From the NCBI RefSeq assembly GCF_001517085.1, contig NZ_LRAC01000098.1, positions 1 through 64,000 on the forward strand: DNA of 64,000 nt, written 5' to 3'. The position numbers and the translations under genes are program-made. Source of the stretch: Paenibacillus sp. DMB5 (GTDB lineage: Bacteria > Bacillota > Bacilli > Paenibacillales > Paenibacillaceae). The notes beneath the pieces are model-generated. The model ran no database searches, was not told the DNA's origin, and saw nothing but the letters and a program-made list of their open reading frames with translations. Of the stretch, positions 46,201 through 57,500 are shown piece by piece. Numbering within the stretch: the first letter of the stretch is position 1; each line of letters opens with the position of its first letter.

Positions 46201-46692
46201 ATGCAGACATTGTTCCGTTACAACTGGATGGTCCGTGAAGAGTGGTATAAATGGTGTGAGACGTTGAGTGAGGAGGAGCTGCTGCAGCCGAGGACCGGCG
46301 GGGTCGGCGGGATTCTGAAAACGCTGTTCCACATCGCAGATGTGGAATGGAGCTGGATCATGGCGATGCAGGGCAAGCCTGATTTTGAGGAGGATTTTGC
46401 GGAATATAGCACTTTGGATAAGGTAAAAGAGCTGGATGCCCGCTTCCGGCCGGAGGTAGAAGCGTTTGTGCTGGGCTGGCATGAGGGGCTGGAGCGCAAT
46501 ATCTTTGTGGATAAGCGTTACGAAGGAGAGAAGGCTATCGATGCCTGGGGTGAGATTATGCGTCATATCATTGCCCACGAGATCCATCATATCGGACAGC
46601 TGTCGGTGTGGGCGCGGGAGCTGGGGCATAAGCCGGTGTCGGCCAATCTGATTGGACGCGGACTGCGGGACACGCTGCCGGGCAAGGAATAA
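46201..46692 (+). CDS. DinB family protein
   Basis: A 163-residue four-helix DinB protein. The metal His residues are in KTLFHIADVEWSW (about 40) and IIAHEIHHIGQLSVWAREL (about 125-140). The family includes thiol-dependent transferases and stress proteins; the reaction here is unknown. The ATG at 46201 lies four bases after GGAGGG; an in-frame ATG 14 codons upstream has no ribosome site. A strong terminator follows. Confidence 0.9.
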   Translation: MQTLFRYNWMVREEWYKWCETLSEEELLQPRTGGVGGILKTLFHIADVEWSWIMAMQGKPDFEEDFAEYSTLDKVKELDARFRPEVEAFVLGWHEGLERNIFVDKRYEGEKAIDAWGEIMRHIIAHEIHHIGQLSVWARELGHKPVSANLIGRGLRDTLPGKE

Positions 46693-46752
46693 AAGAGCCA
46701 GGTGGCGAAAGGTCAGCTAAACGCCGGATAGTGACGCCCCGCCTAACACAAA

Positions 46753-46788
46753 AGCGGCAGCCGGAAGTAAAACCTCCCGGCTGCCGCT
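46753..46788. terminator. Bidirectional terminator after DinB gene
   Basis: AGCGGCAGCCGG and CCGGCTGCCGCT form a 12-bp perfect stem followed by ATTTTA; the minus strand has TTTTG. The 340-bp space 46693-47032 holds nothing else that I can identify. Confidence 0.85.
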
Positions 46789-47032
46789 ATTTTACAGAAT
46801 CAAGTCTAACAAGTCCCCGAACCCGCCCTCACCGGAATCATACATCAGCACATGGTAGTTAACAGTTAAAAAAATTCAGCCTGGTTACATGCTGCGCGCA
46901 CTCTTGTAACATTATTGGGCTAAGCATTAAGTTGTGCAGATTTGGCCCGGCATCTGCTTCAAGGTCCAACTTACCCTGTTGGCGGGTTGTGCTCACCTGT
47001 ATGTGTCCGGCTACCAACTTGCCTTTATTGCA

Positions 47033-47491
47033 CTACTCCAGAAGATTCGTGCTCCAGTTCTTCTCCTGAATCCGGAAATCCAGTTCACGGTATTGCTTGG
47101 ACAGTTCGTCTACTTCCTTCTGCAGGGCAGTGACTTCAATCGTTGTATAGAATTTAACCTCCTGCCGGCCGTAACGCTCCTGCTTGATCGAAGCCTCGTT
47201 CAGCAGCTCATTCAAAATATTACGGTGCTGCATGATCCGCTCCCGTTCAGCCAGCGCCTCCGACAGGGTGAGGTCTGCATCAAACGGACTCAAGGAGTTC
47301 GTTTTGTTGATCTTCTTGACCCAGACTGCCAGCTCATCCAGCGTCCGCTTCAATTCCTGAAGCAGCTCAGCCGGCGGCTCAGAGGGCTGATCTCCTTCCT
47401 GAACCTTAATGACTCTTCCGAGGCGCTGCTTCAGCTGCGCCACCTTCCGCTGGCAGTCTGCCCGCAGCACAAGTGCTTCTGCTAGTCTCAT
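47033..47491 (-). CDS. DIP1984 family protein
   Basis: A 152-residue, mostly helical, charged protein. It starts MRLAEALVLRADCQRKVAQL, contains INKTNSLSPFDADLTLSEAL, and ends in a heptad-rich segment (VTALQKEVDELSKQYRELD), all typical of the DIP1984 family. Function is unknown. GGAGGGGG precedes the ATG. Confidence 0.9.
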   Translation of the reverse strand: MRLAEALVLRADCQRKVAQLKQRLGRVIKVQEGDQPSEPPAELLQELKRTLDELAVWVKKINKTNSLSPFDADLTLSEALAERERIMQHRNILNELLNEASIKQERYGRQEVKFYTTIEVTALQKEVDELSKQYRELDFRIQEKNWSTNLLE

Positions 47492-47574
47492 TCAAATCCC
47501 CCTCCGCTATAAACATAGTAAACCTAATATACCAAACCGGAGATATATTTACCAATTTGGCATAGGGAACACGA

Positions 47575-49313
47575 TCATAGCTCCGGCGGAAACCACAGAT
47601 GCCGCAGATCCACCCAGCCCTGGCTGTTAAAAGTAACCCCCCGGACAGAGGGGAGGTAGGCGGTTTCGGCCGGCTTTTCGTAGAGGATATGCAGCTGATG
47701 CTTCTGCCGCAGGCTGTCTTCAATCTGCTGAAAGCCGGCTGCCCTTGCCTTGCTTTCCGGCTCCCGGGCGATAATCTGCAGTCTTCCTTCAATATCCGCA
47801 CGGATCTGCGGCTCCAGGTGCTGCACCATCGTGGAGTAAAGATCGGACAGCCGCAGCTGCTCGTCCTGATCGCGCAGCAGCGAGAAGAGAATCAGGTCTG
47901 CCTGCAGCCGGACCGGTCCTTTGAATTCTTCAGGAGATACGGATAATACATAGCAGGCATACCCGCAGCCGGTCAGCTTCGCGGCTACCGCTTCTGCATC
48001 TCCGGCATACTGCGGAATGGTTGCAATTTGCAGCGCCGGTGCGGCCGCAGCTGCCACTGCTTTTGCTGCTGTTTTTGATTCTGCTGTATTCTCTACACTA
48101 TCCGGACCAACAGCCTCATCGGCAACGCCGCCGAGGCAGGACAGAACCTCAGCACGGATTAGCGGATCGCTGAGCGGACCTTTTTTCTTCGTGTTGCAGG
48201 TCACGAATTTGCGTACCGAATACTCCGAATGTATCCGGCTCCAGGCAGCCGGACCGCCGGCAGAAGGATTATGGACAATATGGAAGGCTGAGCCGGTCTC
48301 GGGTTCAGCTGCCGAAATATCCCATGGGACATGCAGAATCTCCACCCGGTCAAGATGCGCCCGGCCCTGAAAATAATAAGGAAACACCTCCAGTGTGCAC
48401 AGATCCTCATTCATCTCCACCAGCTTGAACGGTCCGGTACCGGCAGGCCTGCGTCCAAAGCTGCCGGCAAAGGATGTCTCCAGATCACGCGGAACGATCG
48501 CAGCGCGGCTGGTGCAGAGAAAAGGGAGAAACAGCTCATTCGGCTGCTTCAGCAAAAAGCGCACCGTTCCCGGATTAAGCGCCTTCACTTCCCGGATATC
48601 CCGGAATATGTTGCTGTACAGCAGCCGCTGTGAAGAATCCATCATCCGCTTGAAGGAATAGACGACATCCTCGGCAGCAAGCACCTTTCCGTGATGGAAC
48701 AGCACATCCTTGCGTAGATGGAAGGTCCAGACGGTGCGCTGCTCACCGGTATCCCAGGTATGGGCAAGAGCGGGAATGATCCGGTCCTGACCGCCGCTGC
48801 GCGCAACCAGACCGTCAAAGACATGGCTGGATACGAAGGATTCAGCCAGCAGATTCATATACAGCGGGTCCAGGTTGTGCAGCTGCTGCCGGACCGGGAG
48901 CCGCAGCGTATCAATCCGTTTATCGCTGCGCAGCTCGGAATGATAGCCGAAATAGGCCAGCAGCCAGCCCTGGAGGGTATCCTGCAGGGAGGAGGAGCGG
49001 GCATGTGCGCGGATCCCGTCGATGGCGCTGCGGATCTCGCTGCTGCTGATGGCCTGCATCATGGAGCTAAGCGCAATTTCCTCGGCATCCGCGAGGAACC
49101 TAAGGGAGGAGCGCGGCCGCGTCCCCGGCTGGGGGTCCAGCAGACCCAGCCCTGCTCGGACAGCTTCTTAATGACATGCAGCGTGTTACGGTGGGTACAG
49201 CCCAGGGTATGGGCCAGCTCATCCAGGGTAACGGAAGCTTCATCTGCTCCTCCATGCCGGGAATGCAGCTTCAGAAACTGGCTGTGAAGCTTCATATCAG
49301 CAGCCCCTTTCAA
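47575..49313 (-). pseudogene. SgrR-like regulator with SBP domain, frameshifted
   Basis: Two frames together encode a 579-residue SgrR/YbaE-type regulator. The first 84 codons form the N-terminal helix-turn-helix (LDELAHTLGCTHRNTLHVIK, then LSEQGWVCWTPSRGRGR). The second frame continues SLRFLADAEEIALSSMMQ and then a periplasmic-binding-protein-like domain of the SBP5 family (VWTFHLRKDVLFHHGK, VVYSFKRMM, RPAGTGPFKL). One base added near 49113, inside GCGCGGCCGC, joins them. Such regulators sense a solute through the binding-protein domain. Its regulated gene is unknown. As written the DNA-binding part is detached. Confidence 0.85.
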
Positions 49314-49408
49314 TAAAATAGGAAATGAGCGGAATATTTTTTCTCTTTTTCTTCTTATTTTATCAGCTAGAATCAGGTTAAGATAGTGAAAAACTGGAGG
49401 GAATTCCC

Positions 49409-50920
49409 ATGGAAGAGAAAGTCCCCGTTATTCCGAGGTCTGCGCTTTCCGCACTGGCTGCGGCCTTGCTGCTGGCTATCGTGCACCAGTACTTGTTTTT
49501 TGGGCATAAGCCCGGAGTCTCTTATCCCATCTTTGTCGTCCTATTCTATTGTTTCATGCTGTATTATGCGAAGGACCAGCTGCGCCCGCTGAAGTGGTTC
49601 GACTATGTATGGCTGGCTGCGATATTTTTGCTCGCCATGACCTTTGTGCTGTTCTCAAGCTGGTTTTTCTTCGGACTTAACCTGCTGGTGCTTCCGGTAC
49701 TGATTCTCTTACATATGACATACCTGCTAAGCTACCGCCGGCCTTCATGGAGCGGAATTCAGCTGATTGGCGCTGCGCTGGAGCATTTTTTTGCCCAGGG
49801 TCCGCGGCACTGGCCTACAGTGTTCACAGTCATCCGCAAAACAGGCGGAGAAGGGCTAAAGAACGAACGTAAGCAGGTATACCTTAAAGTGCTTGCCGGT
49901 CTGCTGCTGTCCTTTCCGCTGCTGCTGATCGTTATATCGCTGCTCTCCTCGGCAGACGGCGTTTTCAACCAGATTCTTAACAAATTTCCGGAGCTGCTGG
50001 AGCGGATTTCCTTCAGTGAAGGGTTCGGACGGACGCTGTGGAGTGTGGTGCTGGGAATCGGGCTGTTCAGCTATTTATGGGGGTTTGTTGCATATAAACG
50101 GATCGAGCGGCAGGTTATCGTGCCTAAAGAGGGAGAACCGCGGATGGAACCCTTCGAGTTCACGGTTGACCCTGTCATTGCTACAACTGTCCTGACGGCA
50201 GTCAATGCAGTGTATGTGCTGTTTGTAAGTGTACAGTTCTCCTACCTGTTCGGTGCCTGGGAAGGCGCTTTGCCGCAGGGGAGTACGTATGCCGATTATG
50301 CGCGGAGCGGTTTTTTTGAGCTGATTATGGTTACGTCGATTAACTTCGGCCTGCTGCTGCTGTCGCTGCTTGCCCTGCCCCGGGCCAAAGCAAGACTGCT
50401 GACCGTTATCCGCACACTGCTGTATATCCTGGTATTGTGTTCGGTAGTCATGCTGTATTCGGCTTATTCCCGGCTTGCCTTATATGAGGAGGCTTATGGC
50501 TATACAGAGATACGGTTTCTGGTACACGCCTTTATGATTTTTCTTGGACTGCTGCTGATTCTCGCTGCTGTACGGATAAGCAAGAGAGAATTCCCGCTTA
50601 TAAAATGGTATGTGGTGCTTGGTGTGCTCTCCTATGTCTTTATGAATTACATCGGCATGGACCGGATTATCGCCACCCAGAACATCGCCCGGTATGAGGC
50701 CAGCGGCGATATCGATGCCCCATATCTTAGCGGATTGTCCTGGGAAACGGTTCCGCTGCTGATTGACTTCAGTAAACAGAATAATGATCTGCTGAAGCAG
50801 GAGCTTAGTGACAAATGGTCTAACCGGCGGGGGGAGGCGCAGCAGGAATGGCCTTCCTTTAATGTAGCGCAATATCGCGGACAGCAGGCACTGCAGGAAT
50901 ACATGAATACGGCAAAATAG
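49409..50920 (+). CDS. DUF4173 family multi-pass membrane protein
   Basis: A 503-residue protein with about eleven hydrophobic segments and a soluble C-terminal tail (about 430-503) containing DIDAPYLSGLSWETVPLLID. This layout and the central ADGVFNQILNKFPE stretch fit DUF4173, whose role is unknown. GGAGGG seven bases before the ATG sets the start. It is divergent from the SgrR-like gene and is followed by a Crp/Fnr gene. Confidence 0.85.
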   Translation: MEEKVPVIPRSALSALAAALLLAIVHQYLFFGHKPGVSYPIFVVLFYCFMLYYAKDQLRPLKWFDYVWLAAIFLLAMTFVLFSSWFFFGLNLLVLPVLILLHMTYLLSYRRPSWSGIQLIGAALEHFFAQGPRHWPTVFTVIRKTGGEGLKNERKQVYLKVLAGLLLSFPLLLIVISLLSSADGVFNQILNKFPELLERISFSEGFGRTLWSVVLGIGLFSYLWGFVAYKRIERQVIVPKEGEPRMEPFEFTVDPVIATTVLTAVNAVYVLFVSVQFSYLFGAWEGALPQGSTYADYARSGFFELIMVTSINFGLLLLSLLALPRAKARLLTVIRTLLYILVLCSVVMLYSAYSRLALYEEAYGYTEIRFLVHAFMIFLGLLLILAAVRISKREFPLIKWYVVLGVLSYVFMNYIGMDRIIATQNIARYEASGDIDAPYLSGLSWETVPLLIDFSKQNNDLLKQELSDKWSNRRGEAQQEWPSFNVAQYRGQQALQEYMNTAK

Positions 50921-51038
50921 TCCTGAGACCGTCATTCTTTCAGAATTGTATCCGGTTATGTTACAGTTAGAGCATCATACGGGTGCTTTCTGTGCGGAGC
51001 ATAACCTTGTACATATGCGGGCTCAAGGAGGAAATACA

Positions 51039-51737
51039 ATGCAGTCAATAATGGACCCTGAAGCGGTCCGGCGGCTGGCGGAAAGTAACGGGCTGGATAA
51101 AATGTTCAGCAGCGCTGACATTGCCGCGATGGAGCTGCGGCGCTACGGGGACGGAGATGTGATCTGCTCGGTCGGTGACCGGCTGGAGAGCATGTTCATT
51201 CTGATGGAGGGCAAGCTGAAGATCCACACGCTTCTGCCCAACGGCAAGTCGATGCTGGTGCGCTTCGCCAGGCCGATGTCCGTGATCGGGGATGTAGAGC
51301 TGCTAAGGCAGTATCCGGTCAAAAATGAGGTGGTTGCCGTGGGCAGCAGTCTGCTGCTCGTAGCCTCACGCAAGATGCTGTTAAGAGAGCTGGAAGAGAA
51401 TACGGCGCTGCTGCGTTTTCTGATGGGGGAGCTGAGCCACAAAATGTATACCCTCGGCCAGACCTCGGCGCTGAACCTGCTCTACCCGGTGGAGAACCGG
51501 TTTGCCAGCTATCTGATGTCCCTGTTCGAAGAGACCGTTGGCGGCCAGCGGGTTGAGGAGATCCGCACCTCCAGCCTGACGGAGACGGCTGATCTGCTCG
51601 GTACAAGCTACCGGCACCTCAACCGGATTGTCCGGCGCTTCATAGATGAAGGGATTATCGAGCGCAAGCGCGGCAGGCTGAGTGTGCTGGATCAGACCCG
51701 GCTGGCCCAGCTGGCTAACGGGAATTTATATGAATAA
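51039..51737 (+). CDS. Crp/Fnr family transcriptional regulator
   Basis: A 232-residue regulator. Residues 20-130 form a cyclic-nucleotide-binding-like domain (GDGDVICSVGDRLESMFILM), and 150-220 hold a winged helix (TSSLTETADLLGTSYRHLNR). No four-cysteine cluster is seen, so it is not an oxygen-sensing Fnr. The type is close to YeiL. AAGGAGG seven bases before the ATG at 51039 sets the start; an in-frame extension 31 codons upstream has no site. A terminator follows. Confidence 0.9.
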   Translation: MQSIMDPEAVRRLAESNGLDKMFSSADIAAMELRRYGDGDVICSVGDRLESMFILMEGKLKIHTLLPNGKSMLVRFARPMSVIGDVELLRQYPVKNEVVAVGSSLLLVASRKMLLRELEENTALLRFLMGELSHKMYTLGQTSALNLLYPVENRFASYLMSLFEETVGGQRVEEIRTSSLTETADLLGTSYRHLNRIVRRFIDEGIIERKRGRLSVLDQTRLAQLANGNLYE

Positions 51738-51753
51738 TGGATGTTTGTGAGAA

Positions 51754-51795
51754 AGGCCGCTGTTCCGGTATTTGACCGGGCAGCGGTCTTTTTTT
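51754..51795 (+). terminator. Terminator after Crp/Fnr gene
   Basis: A long imperfect stem (GGCCGCTG / CAGCGGTC and CCGGT / ACCGG) is followed by seven T residues. Confidence 0.85.
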
Positions 51796-52016
51796 GCGCG
51801 TTGAGGCCGGACAGGCGCTTTATACTTTCAGCTAACGTTCAGTTCCGGCTCAGGCCGATTTAAGGCTCATTTAAGGCTGTCAGCGTAGGATGATGGATAT
51901 AAGGAACATGACACAAAATGAATGACAGGAGGACATGCACCGGGGCAGAACGAGACCGTACATAGGGACTAAAAAATGATCAGCAACAGAAATACATAAC
52001 CGGGAGGCAACATTTT

Positions 52017-53714
52017 ATGTTAAAAGGAATCCGGGCAAGAATCCTGATGGGGTTCGCTGCCGTCATACTCGTCTTTATCCTGGCAATCGCCGGCAATACA
52101 CTGTTTCAGGGCAAGGCTACAATGCAGACAGACCAGATTAACCGCAATTACAGCAAGCTGACGCTGGTGCAGGAGCTGACTGACCAAATCCGCACAGCTG
52201 ACGGGCTTGCGGCCAGATATGTGATGAGCAACACCGACGATGAGCGTACCCAATATTTGTCGGCGTATGAGGCTAAAATTCCGGAAATCACGGCTTCAAT
52301 CACAGAGCTGAAGAATGCAGGCCTGAACGAAGCGGAGCTGTCCGGAATCAACAATCTGGAGAGTGAGTGGAGCAATTATCTGACAGTGCTTAAGAATGCC
52401 TTCGCAATGGCCAAGGAAGGAAATTTTCCGGGTGCGCAAAAAGAGTTCACGAATCTCTCACTGGATACCATCATTGATTCACAGCTTGTATTTGAGGATG
52501 TACTGTACAAAGAAATAACGGCCGCTCAGAGCCAGGCAGCTTCACACCGAGGTTCAGCTATGGGTATCAGCCTCGGGGTAACCGGCTTGTCGGTACTGCT
52601 GGCTGTCCTGATTGCACTGCTGCTGTCCGGACGGATTCTGAAGCCGATCCGTGATGTGAATAAACAGCTTCAGGAAATAGCCGAAGGCAGAGCGGATCTG
52701 ACCCGTAAGCTGACTGTCCGCAGCAAGGATGAGATCGGACAGCTGGCGCATACCTTCAATCAGATGACAGGCAATCTGGGCAGCATCATCAGCCAGGTGA
52801 GCCAGTCGGCGGACAGTCTGGCGGCTTCCTCCTCGAAGCTGACTGCGGACAGCAAAATGACTGCGGCCGTAACCGAAAAGATCGCCAGAATCATGGGCAG
52901 CGTAGCCTCCGGAACAGACAAGCAAATGACTGATCTGCAGACCAATATGACCACGATACTGGAAATGTCCGCTGCAATCCAGCAGATAGCGGCAAGTGTG
53001 CAGGATATTTCGGATGCATCGGTCCGGTCAGCCGAATATGCGCTGGGCGGGGATGAGTCGCTGCAGGCGGCGGCCCGCCAGATGGACTCTATTAACGCAT
53101 CTATTGACTCGCTGTCGAAGCAGGTGATGGGCTTTGTGAACCGTTCGCAGGAGATCGGAAGTCTGGTGGGTGTCATTAAAGGAATTGCCTCACAGACGAA
53201 CATGCTTGCCCTCAATGCAACGATTGAAGCGGCGCGGGCCGGGGAGCAGGGCAGGGGATTCGCGGTAGTCGCCGACCAGGTCCGTAAGCTGGCCGAGCAG
53301 TCGGAGGAATCCGCTAATCTGATTGCCGAGATGGCGGCGGGCATTCAGAATGACGCTTCCAGTGCAGTTGCAACCATGAAGCTCAGCATGAGTGAAGTGG
53401 AGGAGGGTACGGGTATTATCGGGAACGCCGGACATGCTTTTGGAGAGATCCGGATTTCCGTTGACTCACTGGCCGGACAGGTGCAGGAGGTCTCCGGTGC
53501 AGTCGAGGAGATTACAGCCGCAACGGATGAGATTGTCGAGTCCATCCGCAAGGTGACACAGATCTCGGAGACTACCGCCTCCAGCACACAGCATGTCTCC
53601 GCCGCTTCCCAGGAGCAGATGGCATCCGTGGAACAGATTGCTTCCTCTGCCGGCACGCTCAGCACGATGGCCCAGGCGCTACAGGGGCTGGTGGCCCGGT
53701 TCAATGTCGCCTAA
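52017..53714 (+). CDS. Methyl-accepting chemotaxis protein
   Basis: A 565-residue chemoreceptor. Helix one is about 8-28, a four-helix-bundle sensor follows (about 40-185), helix two is about 188-208, then a HAMP domain ([20 protein letters not shown]) and a signalling domain. The hairpin tip is in [20 protein letters not shown], followed by [19 protein letters not shown]. It detects a ligand outside the cell and signals to CheA. The ligand is unknown. GGGAGGC precedes the ATG by eight bases. A terminator follows. Confidence 0.94.
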   Translation: MLKGIRARILMGFAAVILVFILAIAGNTLFQGKATMQTDQINRNYSKLTLVQELTDQIRTADGLAARYVMSNTDDERTQYLSAYEAKIPEITASITELKNAGLNEAELSGINNLESEWSNYLTVLKNAFAMAKEGNFPGAQKEFTNLSLDTIIDSQLVFEDVLYKEITAAQSQAASHRGSAMGISLGVTGLSVLLAVLIALLLSGRILKPIRDVNKQLQEIAEGRADLTRKLTVRSKDEIGQLAHTFNQMTGNLGSIISQVSQSADSLAASSSKLTADSKMTAAVTEKIARIMGSVASGTDKQMTDLQTNMTTILEMSAAIQQIAASVQDISDASVRSAEYALGGDESLQAAARQMDSINASIDSLSKQVMGFVNRSQEIGSLVGVIKGIASQTNMLALNATIEAARAGEQGRGFAVVADQVRKLAEQSEESANLIAEMAAGIQNDASSAVATMKLSMSEVEEGTGIIGNAGHAFGEIRISVDSLAGQVQEVSGAVEEITAATDEIVESIRKVTQISETTASSTQHVSAASQEQMASVEQIASSAGTLSTMAQALQGLVARFNVA

Positions 53715-53727
53715 TACAGCACCGAGG

Positions 53728-53757
53728 GGGCCCTGCCGATAGGCAGGGTCCCTTTTA
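53728..53757. terminator. Terminator after chemoreceptor gene
   Basis: GGGCCCTGCC and GGCAGGGTCCC form a stem with a GATA loop, then TTTTATTT. It is at the convergence with a membrane protein gene. Confidence 0.85.
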
Positions 53758-54180
53758 TTTCTGCTCTTTTGCAGCACGAAGGAACTTCAGGTCTTTAATC
53801 AGGCCGATGGTAAAAAAGATGCCGGTCAATAATAGAGAAACCGGCCCCGTAATGAAGATTAGCCAGAACACCGTTCCGCCGTTGAAGGCGGACAGGCATA
53901 TCAAAAAGATGAAGTTAACATTGAAAATGATAACCGGGTAATTCAGCCACCGTAAAAAATGGATCCTTCTGATCCATTTAAATATGAAGATCAAGTATAG
54001 AATCAATGCGGGAGTAGTCAGTAGAAAATAGGGCCAAACCTGGTTGCCCTCTGGCACACTGGCCTCACTGAAAAAGTTATGCGAATCACCGTACGGGATA
54101 GCAATGAAGATGAAATAAAGGAAGGCCGCAGCAGATGCCGCGAGCATATAGAAATCTGTATTTTTACGTGCAGGTGCCAT
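53755..54180 (-). CDS. Four-helix membrane protein of unknown function
   Basis: A 141-residue protein with four hydrophobic segments (about 10-28, 50-68, 80-98, 105-128) and basic ends (KDLKFLRAAKEQK). I recognise no family. AGGATGATTTATG gives GGATGA a few bases before the start, a moderate ribosome site. Confidence 0.65.
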   Translation of the reverse strand: MAPARKNTDFYMLAASAAAFLYFIFIAIPYGDSHNFFSEASVPEGNQVWPYFLLTTPALILYLIFIFKWIRRIHFLRWLNYPVIIFNVNFIFLICLSAFNGGTVFWLIFITGPVSLLLTGIFFTIGLIKDLKFLRAAKEQK

Positions 54181-54527
54181 AAATCATCCTCCGAAAATGT
54201 GATACTCTATAAATTCTGGACAACAGAATGAATTCCTCTCAGGTACGTTAATTTGCACATACTCCGCATAGAATCGGTCATCGACCACTGCTTCTCTATA
54301 ACTTATATTATTACCATAATTAGTCAGCTGATAGTCTCATGATAAGTTCGGTCTGCCTATCCTGCGATTGCGTTTTTTGTTCTGCATTGATACGCAAGGG
54401 ACGGGCCGTTCTTTTTGTTGTGTGCCTGCTTAGGCCGGGAGCCTAAAAAAACTTATTCAGATGATAGAAGCAGCGGACAAGGCAACGGACTTACAGCTGA
54501 CCCGGGAGGTGATAGGTAAAGAAAAAC

Positions 54528-54542
54528 TTGTAAGCGCATACT
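54528..54542 (+). promoter_or_regulatory. Consensus cre site before alpha-1,3-glucanase gene
   Basis: TTGTAAGCGCATACT matches the degenerate cre consensus WTGNAANCGNWNNCW at every fixed position. It lies 42 bases before the start codon, so CcpA binding would block the promoter or transcript start. The 403-bp space 54181-54583 holds no other gene; a purine-rich GGAGGTGATAGG at 54505 opens no plausible reading frame. Confidence 0.55.
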
Positions 54543-54583
54543 TAGGCGGGATAGATTGATAAATCTACAGGAGGTGGCTGAAC

Positions 54584-57500
54584 ATGTCTACCGGAACCAA
54601 GGCTTATGCAAAAAGGCATATGCGGATGTACATCCTGATCGTTCTGCTGATTACGGGACAAATGGGGATATTTCCGGCAGTAAGCGCTGCGGCGGGTAAT
54701 CTGGCCCAGGGTAAAAGCATTACCGCAAGCTCGGTCGGTGATGTCTACACCGCGGGGAATGCAAACGACGGCAATCAGGGGACATACTGGGAGAGCGCCA
54801 GCAATGCTTTTCCGCAATGGATTAAGGTTGACCTTGCAGCGAACAGCAGTGTGAATCAGGTGGTGCTGAAGCTCCCGTCAGGCTGGGAGAGCAGAACGCA
54901 GACGCTGTCCGTCCAGGGCAGCACCAATGATTCGTCGTACAGCAATCTTGCCGCATCCTCAAGCTATGTATTTAATCCGGCGGCAGGCGGCAATACAGTG
55001 ACAATCAACTTTACAGCGGCTACAGCCAGGTACATTAAGATCAATTTCACTGCCAATACCGGCTGGCCGGCGGCCCAGATATCCGAGCTGGAGGTGTACG
55101 GCAGTGCCGTGACCACTCCGGGAACGTATGAGGCAGAGGCGGCTGCTTTAAGCGGCGGCGCCAAGACCAATACCGATCACAGCGGGTATACCGGCAGCGC
55201 TTTTGTTGACGGTTACCTAGCGCAGGGAGCTTCTACCGCTTTTACGGTAACTGCAGGAGGAGCAGGGAATTACGATGCTTCCATCCGGTATGCAAATGCC
55301 ACAGGCAGTGCCAAGACCATCAGCATCTACGTCAACGGTACAAAAATCAGACAGACGGCGCTCCCTAACCTGGCGAACTGGGATACCTGGGGAGTCAAAA
55401 GCGAGACATTGACGCTGAATGCGGGGACGAACACGATTGCCTACAAATATGATCCGTCAGACAGCGGGAATGTGAACCTGGACCAGCTGGTGCTCACGGC
55501 CTCATCTACTCCAACGGCCAGTCCGACAGTGGCGCCTACAATTGCTCCAACCCCGGTTCCTACTGTGGCGCCTACAGCTACGCCAACGCCGACTCCGACA
55601 GTAGCGCCTACACCTACAGCAACTGTTACACCGGCACCGACAGCTACACCGACTACAGGCCCATCTTCCAATCTGGCCATCGGAAAAGCTGTGAATGCCT
55701 CATCGTCTGTCTTTACCTTTGTTCCGGCCAATGCCAATGACGGCGATGTGACTACTTACTGGGAAGGAGCAGGCGGGAGCTACCCGAATACACTGAGCGT
55801 GAACCTGGGCGCCAACGCCTATATCACCTCAGTCGTTGTAAAGCTGAATCCGGCTTCTGTCTGGGCAACCCGCACACAAACGATAGAGGTACTGGGCCAT
55901 AATCAGAATAACACATCATTCTCCACACTCGTTCCCGCAGCAGCCTATACCTTCAACCCTGCCACTGGCAATTCAGTGACCATACCGGTTACGGCTACGG
56001 CCAGCGAGCTGCAGCTGAAGTTTACTGCCAATACCGGTTCTAGCGCCGGGCAGGTGGCCGAGTTCCAGATCTTCGGAACACCGGCGGCCAATCCGGATCT
56101 GACAATAACGGGAGTGTCCTGGAATCCGGCAGCTCCGGTAGAGACCGACAATATTACACTCAGTGCGGTCGTCAAAAACACAGGCACAACGGCATCTGCA
56201 GCGACGAATGTGAACTTCTATTTGGGAGCAGCGCTTGCGGGCACTGCACAGGTGGGTACGCTTGCCGCCGGTGCTTCAGGCAATGTATCGGTGAACATCG
56301 GGGCGAAGGATGCAGGGACTTATGCGGCAAGCGCCAAGGTGGACGAAAGCAACACCGTAATTGAGCTCAACGAAGCGAACAACAGCTACACAAGTCCTTC
56401 TTCACTGACTGTTGTGCCGGTGTCCAGCTCTGATCTGATTGCCGGAGCGGTCAGCTGGTCACCGGGGAATCCAGCCGGCGGCAATATCGTAACCTTCACC
56501 GCAGCGATTAAAAATCAGGGGACTACTGCATCATCAGGCGGTGCGCACAATATTACGCTGACTCTGACAGATGCTGCGACGAATGCAGTCATCAAAACGC
56601 TGACCGGCTCCTATAGCGGCGTTATCAATAGCGGTGTTACCACAGCACCTGTTACTCTGGGAACATGGACTGCGGTGAACGGAAAGTACAACGTGAAAAC
56701 ACAAATTGCCGTTGACGGAAATGAGCTGCCGGTCAAGCAGGCCAACAACACCGAGACACGCCCGCTGTTCATCGGCCGCGGCGCTAATATGCCGTATGAC
56801 ATGTATGAAGCGGAGGACGGCGTTACCGGCGGCGGAGCAGTGAAGCTGGCTGCAAACCGTAATATCGGCGATCTGGCCGGCGAAGCGTCCGGCAGAAGAG
56901 CGGTAACGCTCAATACAACCGGCAGCTATGTGGAATTTACAACCCGAGCAAGCACCAATACGCTGGTAACCCGGTTCTCAATTCCCGATTCAGCCAGCGG
57001 CGACGGCATCAATTCAACCTTGAACATTTATGTTAACGGGGTCTTTACGAAGTCGATTAACCTGACCTCCAAATATGCCTGGCTGTACGGCTCCGAGACC
57101 AGTCCGGGCAACTCGCCGGGAGCAGGCTCGCCGCGGCATATTTACGATGAGGCCAATATTATGTTCGACAGCACCATCCCGGCCGCAGCACGATCCGTCT
57201 GCAGAAGGATGCTGCCAATACGTCACAGTATGCCATCGACTTTATCAGTCTGGAGCAGGTAGCGCCTATAGCTAACCCTGATCGGCCAAATATGCCGTTC
57301 CGGCCGGTTACACCCACCAGGATGTACAAAATGCCCTGGACAAAGTCCGGATGGATACAACCGGCAAGCTTGAAGGGGTGTATCTGCCTGCAGGCAATTA
57401 TGAGACCTCTAACAAATTCCAGGTGTACGGCAAAGCCGTTAAGGTAGTCGGTGCCGGCCCGTGGTATACGCGGTTTTATGCACCGGCCAGCCAGTCCAAT

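Noticed and set aside
55501..55660. Tandem repeat possibly a CRISPR or satellite
   Set aside because: It is the coding Thr-Pro-Ala linker of the GH87 enzyme; the units are short and degenerate, with no spacers.
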